Source: Amycolatopsis iheyensis
GTDB taxonomy: Bacteria > Actinomycetota > Actinomycetes > Mycobacteriales > Pseudonocardiaceae
Reading direction: 5' to 3'
Length of the DNA: 64,000 bases
Assembly: GCF_024703995.1 (NCBI RefSeq)
Contig: NZ_JAMXQV010000007.1
Span: 248,001-312,000, forward strand
Of this stretch, positions 35,327-46,057 are shown one piece after another (the stretch's first letter is position 1; every line of letters starts with the position of its first letter). Below the pieces are notes generated by a model, which had not been told where the DNA came from, did not search any database, and saw nothing but the letters and a program-made list of their open reading frames with translations. The position numbers were made by a program, and so were the translations under genes.

Positions 35327-36233
35327 CCCACTCGTCGGTGCCGTCGGTGAAGTGCTGGTGCTTCCAGACCGGCAGCCGCGCCTTGACCTCGTCGACGAGG
35401 TCCGAGCAGGCCGAGAACGCCTGGCCGCGGTGCTCGGCCGCGACGGCGCACGCCAGCGCGACGTCCCCGATCGTCAGGTGCCCGACGCGGTGGCTCACGG
35501 CCACCGCCCGCACGCCGACCCAGCGGGCCGACAGCTCCGCCACCACGTCGGCGATCACGTCACCCGCGCTCGGGTGGCCTTCGTAGGTCAGGTCGCGCAC
35601 GCCCCTGCCGCCGTCGTGGTCGCGGACGACCCCGGCGAACGTCACGACCGCGCCCGCGGCGTCGTCTTCGACCAGCCGCGCGTGCTCCTCGACCGAGAGC
35701 GTCTCCTCGGTCACCAGCGCCCGCGCGACACGCACTTCGGGCGCCTGCGTCGCGGACCGCGGGTGGTCCCCGCCGGCCAGCTGGTCGACCGCGTGGTCGA
35801 GGATGCCGTCGAGGACGCCCAGGCCGTCCTTCACGCCGCCGCTGGAGCCCGGGAGGTTGACGACGAGGGTCCGCCCCGCCACGCCCGCGAGACCGCGCGA
35901 GAGCACCGCTGTGGGCACCTTCGGCAGCCCGGCGGCGCGGATCGCGTCGGCGACGCCCGGCAGCTCGTGGTCGAGGACCGCGCGCGTGACGTCCGGGGTG
36001 CGGTCGGTCGGCGAGATCCCGGTGCCGCCGGTGGTGAGCACGACGGCCACCTCGTCGGCGAGCGCGGCCCGCAGCGCGACGCCCACGGGATCGCCGTCCT
36101 CGACGACGACCGGCGCCGGCACGTCGTACCCCCGCCCGGCCAGCCAGGCGACGATCACCGGGCCGGTCTTGTCCTCGTAGACGCCCTTCGCGGCGCGGTT
36201 GGACGCCACGATCACGCGTGCGCTGCGCTTCAC
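35313..36233 (-). CDS. MoaB/MogA-MoaE fusion protein
   Basis: A 306-residue protein from GTG 36233 (GTGA overlap with moaC). Residues 1-160 are a MogA/MoaB domain (VIVASNRAAKGVYEDKTGPV, TTGGTGISPTDRTPD, LPGSSGGVKDGL) that adenylates molybdopterin. Residues 170-306 are MoaE, the large subunit of molybdopterin synthase (VVTFAGVVRDHDGG, AVSHRVGHLTIGDVALACAV, and VKARLPVWKHQHF with the active-site lysines). M. tuberculosis has mog and moaE2 as separate adjacent genes, so this is a fusion of neighbouring steps. MoaD for it is encoded at 32401. Confidence 0.9.
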   Translation of the reverse strand: MKRSARVIVASNRAAKGVYEDKTGPVIVAWLAGRGYDVPAPVVVEDGDPVGVALRAALADEVAVVLTTGGTGISPTDRTPDVTRAVLDHELPGVADAIRAAGLPKVPTAVLSRGLAGVAGRTLVVNLPGSSGGVKDGLGVLDGILDHAVDQLAGGDHPRSATQAPEVRVARALVTEETLSVEEHARLVEDDAAGAVVTFAGVVRDHDGGRGVRDLTYEGHPSAGDVIADVVAELSARWVGVRAVAVSHRVGHLTIGDVALACAVAAEHRGQAFSACSDLVDEVKARLPVWKHQHFTDGTDEWVNSP

Positions 36234-36700
36234 GGCCGCTCCCAGGTCCCGGTCTTGCCGCCGTCCTTGCGGAGCAGGCGGACGTCGTCCAGCGTGGCCG
36301 CCGGGTCGACGGCCTTGATCATGTCGTGCAGGGTCAGCCCGGCCACGGCGACGGCGGTCAGCGCCTCCATCTCGACGCCGGTGACGTCGGTGGTCTTCGC
36401 GGTCGCGCGAATGCCGACCTCGGCGTCGCCGAGGGTGAACTCGACCTTGACCCCGGACAGCGCGATCTGGTGGCACAGCGGGATCAGCTCGGGCACGCGC
36501 TTGGCGCCCATGATCCCGGCGATCCGGGCGGTGGCCAGGGCGTCACCCTTGGGGAGGCCGTCGGTGGCCAGCAGCCGGAGCACCTCGGCGGTGGTCCGCA
36601 CGGTGCCGGCCGCGAGCGCGGTGCGCGCGGTGGCGGTCTTGCCGGAGACATCGACCATCCGGGCGGCGCCGGTTTCGTCGACGTGGCTGAGTTCACTCAC
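36230..36700 (-). CDS. moaC: Cyclic pyranopterin monophosphate synthase
   Basis: A 156-residue protein, MoaC length. LSHVDETGAARMVDVSGK, PLCHQIALSGVKVEF, GVEMEALTAVAVAGLTLHDM and IKAVDP are the family signatures, with the catalytic Lys at the last motif. It completes the GTP to cPMP conversion begun by MoaA. The downstream MoaB-MoaE gene overlaps by 4 bp. The upstream beta-barrel gene stops 9 bp before its start. Confidence 0.93.
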   Translation of the reverse strand: MSELSHVDETGAARMVDVSGKTATARTALAAGTVRTTAEVLRLLATDGLPKGDALATARIAGIMGAKRVPELIPLCHQIALSGVKVEFTLGDAEVGIRATAKTTDVTGVEMEALTAVAVAGLTLHDMIKAVDPAATLDDVRLLRKDGGKTGTWERP

Positions 36701-36709
36701 ACGCCGAGG

Positions 36710-37303
36710 CTACTTCCGGAGCCGCCGGCGGGTGTCGGCAGTCCGGGGGTGCCGAACCTCGACGATGGTCGCGGTTCCGGCGACCGGCGGTCGTTCGTGC
36801 ATGGTGATCGAGTCCCCGGGGGTGAGGTGGCGCCAGTTCGGGGGTGTGAGCGGGGCGAGCCGGACGGAACCTCGGCCGCCGGGCTCGATCTCGGGAGCGG
36901 ACTCGACCCAGATCTTCGCGATGTGCAAGACCCCGGGCCCGCCGAAGGCCCACATCGGCCGCAGAACCCCTTCGCCCGGAATCGGCAGGAGACGGCCGCC
37001 TGCTTCGGGGGCGACCAGCTGGAGGTCGGCTCTGATGATGCCGTGGCGGGTTTCCCATCCTCGCCACTGGCACCAGGCGGTCCTGCGGGCGAGGAACATT
37101 TGGTTGGCGGCCTCGGCGAGGAGGTTCCAGTATTCGACGGTCTGCCACTCGATGCCGTCGAAGTCCTCGAGAATGCTGAGTGCGACTTCCCATTCGTCTT
37201 CGCGGAGGTAGTCGTGGACGTCGGCGGCGGTGAGACCAGCGTCGCTTCTGGCGTCGTCCGGGATCAGGTCGGTGGCGCGCCGGAGAAGTTCGGTGGTTTC
37301 CAT
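36710..37303 (-). CDS. Protein with EF-Tu domain-like C-terminal barrel
   Basis: A 197-residue protein. The N-terminal 80 residues are helical (ADVHDYLREDEWEVALSILE). From about residue 88 (IIRADLQLVAPEAGGRLLPI, WAFGGPG, IWVESAPEIEPGGRGSVRL, HLTPGDSITMHE, GTATIVEV) the sequence resembles the third beta-barrel of elongation factor Tu. No GTPase domain is present. Such short proteins are common in actinomycetes and have no known role. It directly precedes moaC (9 bp), which may be chance. GAGAAT stands 6 nt before the ATG. Confidence 0.65.
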   Translation of the reverse strand: METTELLRRATDLIPDDARSDAGLTAADVHDYLREDEWEVALSILEDFDGIEWQTVEYWNLLAEAANQMFLARRTAWCQWRGWETRHGIIRADLQLVAPEAGGRLLPIPGEGVLRPMWAFGGPGVLHIAKIWVESAPEIEPGGRGSVRLAPLTPPNWRHLTPGDSITMHERPPVAGTATIVEVRHPRTADTRRRLRK

Positions 37304-37357
37304 GGGCTGATTCTCGTGGCTGGACCGCCGCGGCGGCGGCCCCTCGTTGAACGCGGC

Positions 37358-38860
37358 TCAGAACAACCGAACCGGCAACACCTCCGCCGCCACTGCCGCT
37401 GCCGCCGGGGCCTGGTCAGCCGGCTCCGCCGCGCAAGCCAAATCCCTCGCCGGCCGTACCCCCGTCACCAGGAACGCCGTCGTCGTGTTGTTCGCGCAGC
37501 CGTTGGCTCCGAACACATATGCGCCATGGCCGCCCTGGTCCGCCGTCACCAAACGGGCCCGGTCACCGAACGCCCGGCGCAGTGAAAGCGCCCCCTTCAG
37601 CGGCGTCGCCGGGTCGCGGAGGTTCTGGACCATCAACACGTCCGAAGGGCCTCGGTCGCCGATGCGGACCTGGGGCTCCGCCGGCTCCGACGGCCAGAAC
37701 GCACACGGCCAGATGTTCGCCGCCGCCGGGCCGAACATCGGGTGGCGGAAACGGTCTACTGCCACGTTTTGCTGGTACGTCCGCACCGATTCCGGCCAGT
37801 TCACGTCTCCGCACACCACGTACAGCTGGCTTGACAGCAAGTTCTCCAGGTCCGGGACCGAGCCGCCCGGCGGCGGCCCGATCGGCGCCCCGGTGTCGAG
37901 TGCGTGCCACGCCGATGCCAGGTACGGCAGCGTCGCGTTGTAGTAGAACATCCCGAACGTGATCTGGCGGAACAGCTTTCCGTCGACGCCCTGGGAGTTC
38001 GGCCGGGCGTCGAGCCGGCGGGCCAGGTCGAAGTACTTCGCCCGCACCGCGGCCGGGGTCGCACCCAAGTCGTACTCCGGGTGCGCGACCGCGAACGCCG
38101 CGAAGTCCGGGAAGCGGTCGTCGAATCCCTGGGCCAGCAACCGCGATCCCGTGACGTCGAGGCCGCCCGGGGCCAGGTTGCTGTCCAGCACGATCCGGTC
38201 GCTGCGCCACGGGAACAGCGTCGTGTACACCGCGCCGAGGTACGTGCCGTAGGAAACCCCGTAGTACGACAGCTTCGGCTCGCCCAGCGCCGCGCGGATC
38301 CGGTCCATGTCGCGGGCCGTGTTCGCCGTGGTGATGTACGGCAGCATCGACGCCGTCCGCGACGCGCCGCACTGGCGCGCAACACCTTTCGCGTACTCGG
38401 CCTGGGCCGTGACGTCCGCCGGGCCGAGTGCGTACGGCGGGACGTTGCTGCGCAGCTGCGCCGGCATCAGGCCGCACGTCACCGGTGTGCTGTGGCCGAC
38501 GCCGCGCGGGTCGAACCCGATCACGTCGTAGGTTTCCAGCACGCTCTGCGGCCACCCGAGCAGCTTCAGCTGCCCCGGCAGGTCCAGGCCCGGGCCGCCG
38601 GGGCCACCCGGGTTCGTCAGCAGGATCCCGCGCCGCGCCGCGGGGTTGGTGCTCTTCCGGCGCGAGACGGCGACCTCGATCTGCCGCCCGTCCGGTTTCC
38701 GGTAGTCCAGCGGGACCTCGAGCGTCGTGCACTCCAGGCCCGGCGCCACCACGTCCGCCGGGCACGCGCCCCACTCCGGCCCGCCCGGCGCCGCCTGCGC
38801 CACCCCGGGCACCACGCACGCCACCGCGGCCATCGCCGCGACCAGCAAGGTCCTGAACAT
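37358..38860 (-). CDS. Secreted alpha/beta-hydrolase, tripeptidyl aminopeptidase-like
   Basis: A 500-residue protein from ATG 38860 (GGGGGGAG upstream). Signal peptide cleaved after AQA (residue 23). LLTNPGGPGGPGLDLPG forms the oxyanion region, and YGVSYGTYLG the nucleophile elbow (Ser). VMVQNLRDPATPLKGA and ADQGGHGAY supply Asp and His. The C-terminal TAP-like region contains paired cysteines. This is the SlpD/SlpE/Tap family of Streptomyces, which removes tripeptides or single residues from peptide N-termini outside the cell. Confidence 0.88.
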   Translation of the reverse strand: MFRTLLVAAMAAVACVVPGVAQAAPGGPEWGACPADVVAPGLECTTLEVPLDYRKPDGRQIEVAVSRRKSTNPAARRGILLTNPGGPGGPGLDLPGQLKLLGWPQSVLETYDVIGFDPRGVGHSTPVTCGLMPAQLRSNVPPYALGPADVTAQAEYAKGVARQCGASRTASMLPYITTANTARDMDRIRAALGEPKLSYYGVSYGTYLGAVYTTLFPWRSDRIVLDSNLAPGGLDVTGSRLLAQGFDDRFPDFAAFAVAHPEYDLGATPAAVRAKYFDLARRLDARPNSQGVDGKLFRQITFGMFYYNATLPYLASAWHALDTGAPIGPPPGGSVPDLENLLSSQLYVVCGDVNWPESVRTYQQNVAVDRFRHPMFGPAAANIWPCAFWPSEPAEPQVRIGDRGPSDVLMVQNLRDPATPLKGALSLRRAFGDRARLVTADQGGHGAYVFGANGCANNTTTAFLVTGVRPARDLACAAEPADQAPAAAAVAAEVLPVRLF

Positions 38861-38957
38861 TCGGCTCCCCCCAAACGTCTCGGGGACCAGCCTAGGACGG
38901 CGATGGACCCCGGTCGTCCATCGAAAGAACGATTCCGGGGTCCGCCGAACCGACGAC

Positions 38958-40346
<1,389 letters not shown>

Positions 40347-40445
40347 GGCACTTACCCCCGCATGGGAAAGGTCGGGCAGGACGGGTGCGAACCTACTCCC
40401 GTGATGGCCCTCACGAGGCCCCGATACCGGTACTGACCAGTAACT

Positions 40446-40631
40446 TCAGGGGCGCGTGTTGATCTCGATCTCGGGGTGCACGTAGGGCACCGAGTCGAGC
40501 GGGAAGGTCAGGTCGCCGAACGGCGACAGCGCGCCCTGGCGGTCGGACGCGAGCTCGGTCACGGGGTGCTCGCCCGCCTCGCCCGGCCAGGTCGGGTCGA
40601 CGCCCTTGTGCTTCTTCTCACCCTTGGCCAC
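40446..40631 (-). CDS. Small conserved protein (Rv0863-like)
   Basis: A 61-residue protein, VAKGEKKHKGVDPTWPGEAG to EIEINTRP, starting at GTG 40631 with GGAGGACGTT upstream. Basic N-terminus, acidic C-terminus, no hydrophobic segment. It is divergent from the helicase-associated gene, as Rv0863 is from Rv0862c in M. tuberculosis by my recollection. Function unknown. Confidence 0.65.
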   Translation of the reverse strand: MAKGEKKHKGVDPTWPGEAGEHPVTELASDRQGALSPFGDLTFPLDSVPYVHPEIEINTRP

Positions 40632-40721
40632 AACGTCCTCCACAGCCGTGATCGGTCGTACGGGGAACAGTCTGCCTGAGCCCGGGCGGCGCGGCGCAAC
40701 CGCCCGGTATCCTGGCCTTCT

Positions 40722-42959
40722 ATGCCCGCGACCTCTTTGGCGGACTGGCTGCGCGCGGAGTCCGACGGCGCACTCACCGAGTTGCTCCGCACGCGGCGCG
40801 ACCTGTCCACGCCCCCGCCCTCCGACAGCACGGTGCTGGCCACCCGGGCCGGCACGCCGGGCTCGGTCGCGCGCGCCTGCGAAGACCTCGACTCCTTCAC
40901 CCTCGCCGTGCTCGAGGCGTGCCTGCTGGCGGGCGCGGACCGCGATCCGGCGCCGGTCGAGGACGTCGCGAAGCTCGTCGGCGCCGACATCGCCACCCCG
41001 CTGGCCCGCCTGCGCGCCCGCGCGCTCGCCTGGGGCCCGGACGACGCCCTGCGCGTGCCGCCCGCGGTCCGCGAGGCGCTCGGGCCGTTCCCGGCCGGGC
41101 TGGGCGCGTCGTCCCCGGCGCTCGCCGGCGAGGACCTCGAAGCCCGGCTGGCCGAGCTGAGCGAAGACGAACGCGCCGTGCTGACCGCCCTCGCCGCCGG
41201 CCCGCCGATCGGCCGCACCCGCGACGCCGGCGTCGAGCAGACCCTCGAAAGGGCCGGGACGCCGGTGCAGAAGCTGCTCGCCCGCGGGCTGCTGCTGCGC
41301 CGCGACGACCAGACCGTCGAGCTGCCGCGCGAGCTGGGCATCGCCGTGCGCGGCGGTGTCTTCGCGCCGGGCGCGCTCACCGAGCCCGAGCTGCCCGTCC
41401 ATCCCCACCAGACGTCCACCTCGGACGCGGCGGCGGCCGGTGAGGCGATGGAGTTCCTGCGCCACACGGAAGCTCTGCTGCGCGCGTGGTCGGCCGCGCC
41501 GCCGCCGGTGCTCAAGTCCGGTGGCCTCGGCGTGCGCGAGCTGAAGAAGCTCGCCAAGGACCTGGAGATCGACGAGACGCAGGCGGTGCTGCTGGCCGAG
41601 CTGGCCGTCGGCGCCGGGCTGGTCGCCGACAGCGAGACGACCGCGCCCGAGTGGGTGCCGACGACGCTGACCGACTCGTGGCTCGCGTCGCCGACCGCGC
41701 AGCGCTGGATGACGCTCGCCCAGGCGTGGCTGGAGCTGCCCCGGCTGCCGGGGATGGCCGGCGGCCGCGACGCCAAGGACAAGCCGATCGCGCCGCTGTC
41801 GGAGGAGCTTCGCCGCCCGCTGGCGCCGGTTTCGCGCCGTCGGGTGCTGGCCGCGCTGGCCGACCTGCCCGAGGGTGCCGGGGTGAAGAGCGTCGACGAG
41901 CTCGTCGCGGTGCTGGCCTGGCGGGCGCCCCGGCGCGGCGGGCGGCTGCGCGACGAGACGGTCCGCTGGACGATGGCCGAGGCGAGCGCGCTCGGGCTGG
42001 TCGGGCTCGGCGGCGTCACGACGGCGACGCGGGCGCTGCTGGCCGAAGACCGTCCGGGCGCGGTCGAGGCGATCCTGGACGCGCTGCCCGCGCCGGTGGA
42101 CCACGTGCTGCTGCAGGCCGACCTGACGGTCGTCGCGCCGGGTCCGCTGGAGCCGGAGCTGGCGGCGGAGATGGCCGCGGTCGCCGACGTCGAGTCGGCC
42201 GGGCACGCGACGGTCTACCGGATCACCGAGGCCTCGGTCCGGCGGGCGCTGGACACCGGGCGCACGGCCGACGAGCTGCACGCGCTGTTCAAGAAGAAGT
42301 CCGCGACCCCGGTCCCGCAGGGGCTGAGCTACCTGGTCGACGACGTCGCCCGCCGCCACGGCCGGCTGCGCGGCGGGGTCGCGGCGTCGTTCCTGCGCTG
42401 CGACGACGAGGCGTTGCTGACCGAGGTGCTGGCCCACCCGGTCGCCGCGGAGCACGACCTGCGGCTGATCGCGCCGACGGTCGTGATCAGCCCGGACCCG
42501 CTGCACGAGGTGCTGGCCGGGCTGCGCGCGGCCGGCTTCGCTCCGGCGGCCGAGGGCCCGGACGGCCGCGTGGTCGACATCCGCCCGGGTGGGCGCCGGC
42601 TGCCCGCGAAGGCCCGCGCGGCCCGCCGCGGCCCCGGTGAGCAGGCGGTGCTGACGCCGGACCAGGCCGAGCGGATCGTGTCCAACCTGCGAGCCGGTGA
42701 CGCGGCTTCGGCGCGCCGACGGGGTTCGGCGGTCCGGGCGCCGGTCGGCGGCGGCGCGGACACGTCGGCGACGCTGGAGCTGCTGTCCCGGGCGACGCTG
42801 GAACGCCGTGAGGTGTGGATCGGGTTCGTCGACTCCCGCGGCACGGCCAGCCAGCGCGTGATCCGGCCCGTGCGGGTCGGCGGTGGGATCCTCGAAGGCG
42901 AGAACAACGAGCGGTACTCACTGCACCGCATCACCTCGGCCGCGCTGGTCGAGGACTAG
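40722..42959 (+). CDS. Helicase-associated (XPB/Ssl2-like) domain protein
   Basis: A 745-residue protein with no helicase motor motifs. It has helical winged-helix-like repeats (LDSFTLAVLEACLLAG, ELKKLAKDLEIDETQAVLLAEL) and a C-terminal region (HVLLQADLTVVAPGPLEPEL, ATVYRITEASVRRALDTGR, GQQ-like PQGLSYLVDDVARRHG) that matches the helicase C-terminal/XPB-Ssl2 N-terminal domain. It ends in a WYL-like VWIGFVDSRGTASQRVI. Resembles Rv0862c. It may assist an XPB-type helicase encoded elsewhere. TATCCT lies 8 nt before the ATG. It shares a 4-bp stop overlap with the convergent DUF742 gene. Confidence 0.8.
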   Translation: MPATSLADWLRAESDGALTELLRTRRDLSTPPPSDSTVLATRAGTPGSVARACEDLDSFTLAVLEACLLAGADRDPAPVEDVAKLVGADIATPLARLRARALAWGPDDALRVPPAVREALGPFPAGLGASSPALAGEDLEARLAELSEDERAVLTALAAGPPIGRTRDAGVEQTLERAGTPVQKLLARGLLLRRDDQTVELPRELGIAVRGGVFAPGALTEPELPVHPHQTSTSDAAAAGEAMEFLRHTEALLRAWSAAPPPVLKSGGLGVRELKKLAKDLEIDETQAVLLAELAVGAGLVADSETTAPEWVPTTLTDSWLASPTAQRWMTLAQAWLELPRLPGMAGGRDAKDKPIAPLSEELRRPLAPVSRRRVLAALADLPEGAGVKSVDELVAVLAWRAPRRGGRLRDETVRWTMAEASALGLVGLGGVTTATRALLAEDRPGAVEAILDALPAPVDHVLLQADLTVVAPGPLEPELAAEMAAVADVESAGHATVYRITEASVRRALDTGRTADELHALFKKKSATPVPQGLSYLVDDVARRHGRLRGGVAASFLRCDDEALLTEVLAHPVAAEHDLRLIAPTVVISPDPLHEVLAGLRAAGFAPAAEGPDGRVVDIRPGGRRLPAKARAARRGPGEQAVLTPDQAERIVSNLRAGDAASARRRGSAVRAPVGGGADTSATLELLSRATLERREVWIGFVDSRGTASQRVIRPVRVGGGILEGENNERYSLHRITSAALVED

Positions 42960-43843
42960 AGCGCCCGCAGGCCCGCCAGGACGCGTTCCATGAACTCCCG
43001 CGACGACCGGTCGCCGAGGATCAGCTCCGTCTGGTGGATCAGCACCAGGCCGATGTCGGCCATGTCGCCCACCAGCACCTTCACCACGCCCAGCGGCAGG
43101 CGCAGGTGCGCGGCGATCTCGGCCACCGAGCGCGTGTCCAGGCACAGGTCGCAGATGCGGCGGTGCTCGACCGAGCGGACCCCGCGGTAGCGGCGGCCGT
43201 CGTCGGACGTCGAGACCAGGGCCTCCAGGGCCAGGTTGTGGTCGGAGCGGGTGCGGCCGCCCGTTCGCGTGTACGGCCGGACGCGGGAGCCCGCCGACGC
43301 CACCGGCGCCGGGCTCACCACCCGGGCCGGCTCGGCCCAGGCCGGCTCTTCCCACGGCTCCGGCTGGGGGACCCAGCGGGTCTCCGGGTCCGGCGGGGGC
43401 GTCCAGCCGGACTGCGGTTCGATCGGCGGAGCCCACGAAGGCGGAGGCGCCGCCTGGGGTCTGGACAGCGGCGGGCGCGCCGGCGGCCGGGGCGCCGGGG
43501 GCCGCGGCGGGGCCGGCTGACGCGCGCCGCGCGGCGGCGTCCAGGCCGGCTCCAGCGGCGGGGGCTCCGGCTCGTAGCGCTCCTCGTCTTGCCACTCCGG
43601 CTCGACGGGGTCGTAGCCGTCGGGTTCAGCCGGCGAAGACGACGACGGTCCCCACTCGCGGGTGTCCTCGTCGGTGTAGCCCTGCGGATCCGGCTTGGGC
43701 CGCGCGGGCTTGCGCTTCGGCATGATCATCGACAGCGTCGACATGTCGAACTTGCTGGGCGAATCGAAACCCTCGCGCTCGGTGCCGCGGTGCAGTGCGT
43801 CCCAGCCGCTGGAGTCCGGATCGTCGAATCCCGAAATCCTCAT
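42956..43843 (-). CDS. DUF742 (CvnC-type) protein, second copy
   Basis: A 295-residue protein. The first 170 residues are Pro-rich and probably disordered (PPPLEPAWTPP and similar). The C-terminal 120 residues are DUF742: SRVRPYTRTGGRTRSDHNLAL, RRICDLCLDTRSVAEIAAHL, LPLGVVKVLVGDMADIGLVL. This winged-helix-like domain is the third component of conservons, acting between sensor kinase and small GTPase. It follows a roadblock gene by 6 bp but has no GTPase gene after it; the + strand helicase-associated gene converges on it. Confidence 0.85.
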   Translation of the reverse strand: MRISGFDDPDSSGWDALHRGTEREGFDSPSKFDMSTLSMIMPKRKPARPKPDPQGYTDEDTREWGPSSSSPAEPDGYDPVEPEWQDEERYEPEPPPLEPAWTPPRGARQPAPPRPPAPRPPARPPLSRPQAAPPPSWAPPIEPQSGWTPPPDPETRWVPQPEPWEEPAWAEPARVVSPAPVASAGSRVRPYTRTGGRTRSDHNLALEALVSTSDDGRRYRGVRSVEHRRICDLCLDTRSVAEIAAHLRLPLGVVKVLVGDMADIGLVLIHQTELILGDRSSREFMERVLAGLRAL

Positions 43844-43849
43844 CGTGTC

Positions 43850-44266
43850 CTACCCACGCACGCCGCCCTGCAGCTGCGCGCGCAGCTCGGGGGTGATCTG
43901 CTGGCCGACCCGCTCGACGAGCAGGGTCATCTCGTACGCGACCGTGCCGATGTCGCACGTCGGCGCGGCCAGCACCGCCAGCGACGAGCCGTCCGAAACG
44001 GACATGAGGAACAAGTAGCCGCGCTCCATCTCCACCACGGTCTGGTTGACGCCGCCCGCTTCGAAACAGCGTGCGGCGCCGTGCGTCAGGCTGATCAGCC
44101 CGGACGCGACGGCCGAAAGCTGCTCGGCGCGCTCCTGGGGCAACCCTTCGGACGGCGCGAGCAGCAACCCGTCGGCGGACACCAGAACGGCGTGCGCGGC
44201 GCCGGGTACCCGGCGCACGAAATCCGTGATGAGCCAGCCGAATGTGCCCTGGCCGGATGCCGTCAC
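43850..44266 (-). CDS. Roadblock/LC7 (CvnB-type) protein, second copy
   Basis: A 138-residue protein from GTG 44266, with AAGGAGGGG upstream. [60 protein letters not shown] and [16 protein letters not shown] are roadblock/LC7 landmarks. Such domains usually act as GTPase-activating or scaffold modules for the conservon G protein. Closely similar to the copy at 46058, so probably a local duplication. Confidence 0.88.
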   Translation of the reverse strand: MTASGQGTFGWLITDFVRRVPGAAHAVLVSADGLLLAPSEGLPQERAEQLSAVASGLISLTHGAARCFEAGGVNQTVVEMERGYLFLMSVSDGSSLAVLAAPTCDIGTVAYEMTLLVERVGQQITPELRAQLQGGVRG

Positions 44267-44660
44267 TACTGCCCCTCCTTGCTCGTGCGGCGCCACGCGC
44301 CGCACACCGGAGTGGCCGGTCGACGACGCCACGATAAAGCGTATTCGCACCGCCGGTGGTGTCGAGTCCACCACCGGCAGGCCGCTGCGCACCCTACGTG
44401 TGCGCGCGAGCGCGCACCGCACCGACCTGCGCCGGTCCACGCGTTCGTGGGTCACCCGGTGAGGTGTGCCGGGCCCGGCCGCCGATCGGCGTCCGCGCAG
44501 GTCAGCGCCGGTCCGGCGGGGTCCGCCGAGCGACCCCGCGCCGGGCGCTGCCGCCCCTGACGGACGGGTAGCCGTCACGGACGGCCGACACGCTCCCCGA
44601 AGTGGGTGAAGCGCGCGGAGTTCACTCCAACGGCCGCATCCGGTTCGGGGCGTCATCCAG
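44267..44660. other. Spacer inside the extended conservon
   Basis: A 394-bp stretch without a gene. It holds two stem-loops: 44285-44305 (8-bp stem) and 44352-44378 (10-bp stem, 7-nt loop), either of which might end the upstream conservon transcript or lie in the leader of the roadblock gene. No other element is evident. Confidence 0.5.
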
Positions 44661-45269
44661 TTATCCCGCGCGCAACGCCGAATCGTGCGCGATCGCGTGC
44701 TGGACGACCGAGATCAGCACCTGCTTGGCGGAGTCGCGCTCACGCGCGTCGCACGCCATGATCGGGACCGACGGCGCGATGGTCAGCGCGTGCCGGACGT
44801 CCTCGATCTGGTGGTGCAGCAGCCGGTCGAAGCAGTTGATGGCCACGACGTAGGGCAGCTTCCGGTTCTCGAAGAAGTCGATCGAGGGGAACGCGTCGGC
44901 GAGCCGCCGCGTGTCCACCAGCACGACCGCCCCGATGGCGCCGACCGCGAGGTCGTCCCACATGAACCAGAACCGGTGCTGACCGGGGGTGCCGAAGACG
45001 TACAGCACCAGGTCCGAGTCCAGCGAGATGCGCCCGAAGTCCATCGCCACGGTGGTGGTGGTCTTGTTGGGCGTGGCCGAGGTGTCGTCGTGCCCGACGC
45101 TCGCCTCGGTCATCATGGCCTCGGTGGTCAGCGGGTCGATCTCGGAGATCGCCCCGACCAGCGTTGTCTTCCCCGAACCGAACCCGCCGGCGACCACGAT
45201 CTTGGCCGACGAGGTCGGACCCGTCACCTGCGGCGCGTTCGCGTCGGAGTCAAATTCTCCGAAGCCCAC
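44661..45269 (-). CDS. Conservon small GTPase (CvnD-type)
   Basis: A 202-residue protein from GTG 45269, overlapping the DUF742 gene by 20 bp. G1 is GGFGSGKTT, a G3-like [20 protein letters not shown] follows, VLVDTRR precedes VVAINCFD (G4-like NxxD). It belongs to the conservon ATP/GTP-binding group related to MglA-like Ras GTPases. It should be the output element of the kinase-roadblock-DUF742 complex at the membrane. Confidence 0.9.
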   Translation of the reverse strand: MGFGEFDSDANAPQVTGPTSSAKIVVAGGFGSGKTTLVGAISEIDPLTTEAMMTEASVGHDDTSATPNKTTTTVAMDFGRISLDSDLVLYVFGTPGQHRFWFMWDDLAVGAIGAVVLVDTRRLADAFPSIDFFENRKLPYVVAINCFDRLLHHQIEDVRHALTIAPSVPIMACDARERDSAKQVLISVVQHAIAHDSALRAG

Positions 45270-46032
45270 TGAGCACCCTTTCCATGAACTCGATACTCGG
45301 GCGGTCGCCCACGGTCTGGCTGCTGGAGTGCACCAGCACCAGGCCGAGGCCCGCCACGTCACCAATCAACACCCGCACCACGCCGAGCGGCAGCCGCAGC
45401 AGCGCCGCCACCTCGGCCACCGACCGGGTGTCGAGGCACAGGTCGCAGATCGACCGGTGCTCGGGCACCCGGACCCGGTCGAGCATCCGGCCCTGCTCGC
45501 TGGTCGAGATCAACGCCTCGATGGCCAGGTCGAGCGTCGCCTTCGTCCGGCCGCGGGTCCGGAAGTACGGCCGGACCAGGCCCGAGGTCTCCATCTCCGT
45601 CGGCGCCGGCGCGTCGACGTATTCCTGGTGGGCCTGCTGCGGCAGCGCCGCGGCCAGCTCACCGGAGTCCGGGCCCGACGAGAAGTCGCGCTCGGTGCTG
45701 TACGCGGCGAAGTCGCGTGCGTCGTACAGCGGCCCGCTCGACCCGCCGAACAGCTCCGCGCCCGGACCGCCCAGCAGGCGGTCGCGGTACTCGCCGCTGC
45801 CGGGCTGGATCGGCCGGATCGGCTCCTGCCCGGCGTTGCTGTCGGTCAGCCAGTTCGGTGGTTCCCGGACGGGGTCGTTGTCGGACGCCTGCACCCGGCG
45901 CGTCCGCCATTCACGGTCGACCCGCTCCCGGAACGACTGCCAGTCCTCCCGGCCGTCGTCCGGCTGCTCGGACCACCCGCCGGAGAAGTCGTCACCGAGC
46001 CGGCCATCGCCCCTCAAGCGCCCGTCGTCCAC
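45250..46032 (-). CDS. DUF742 (CvnC-type) protein
   Basis: A 260-residue protein. Acidic, disordered N-terminal half (LGDDFSGGWSEQPDDGREDW), then DUF742 from about residue 150 (GLVRPYFRTRGRTKATLDLA, RSICDLCLDTRSVAEVAALL, LPLGVVRVLIGDVAGLGLVL). Third gene of the complete conservon; the roadblock gene ends 25 bp upstream and the GTPase gene overlaps its end by 20 bp. Confidence 0.88.
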   Translation of the reverse strand: MDDGRLRGDGRLGDDFSGGWSEQPDDGREDWQSFRERVDREWRTRRVQASDNDPVREPPNWLTDSNAGQEPIRPIQPGSGEYRDRLLGGPGAELFGGSSGPLYDARDFAAYSTERDFSSGPDSGELAAALPQQAHQEYVDAPAPTEMETSGLVRPYFRTRGRTKATLDLAIEALISTSEQGRMLDRVRVPEHRSICDLCLDTRSVAEVAALLRLPLGVVRVLIGDVAGLGLVLVHSSSQTVGDRPSIEFMERVLSGLRRI

Positions 46033-46057
46033 GGCTCTCTCCTCGGTTCCCAGGTCC

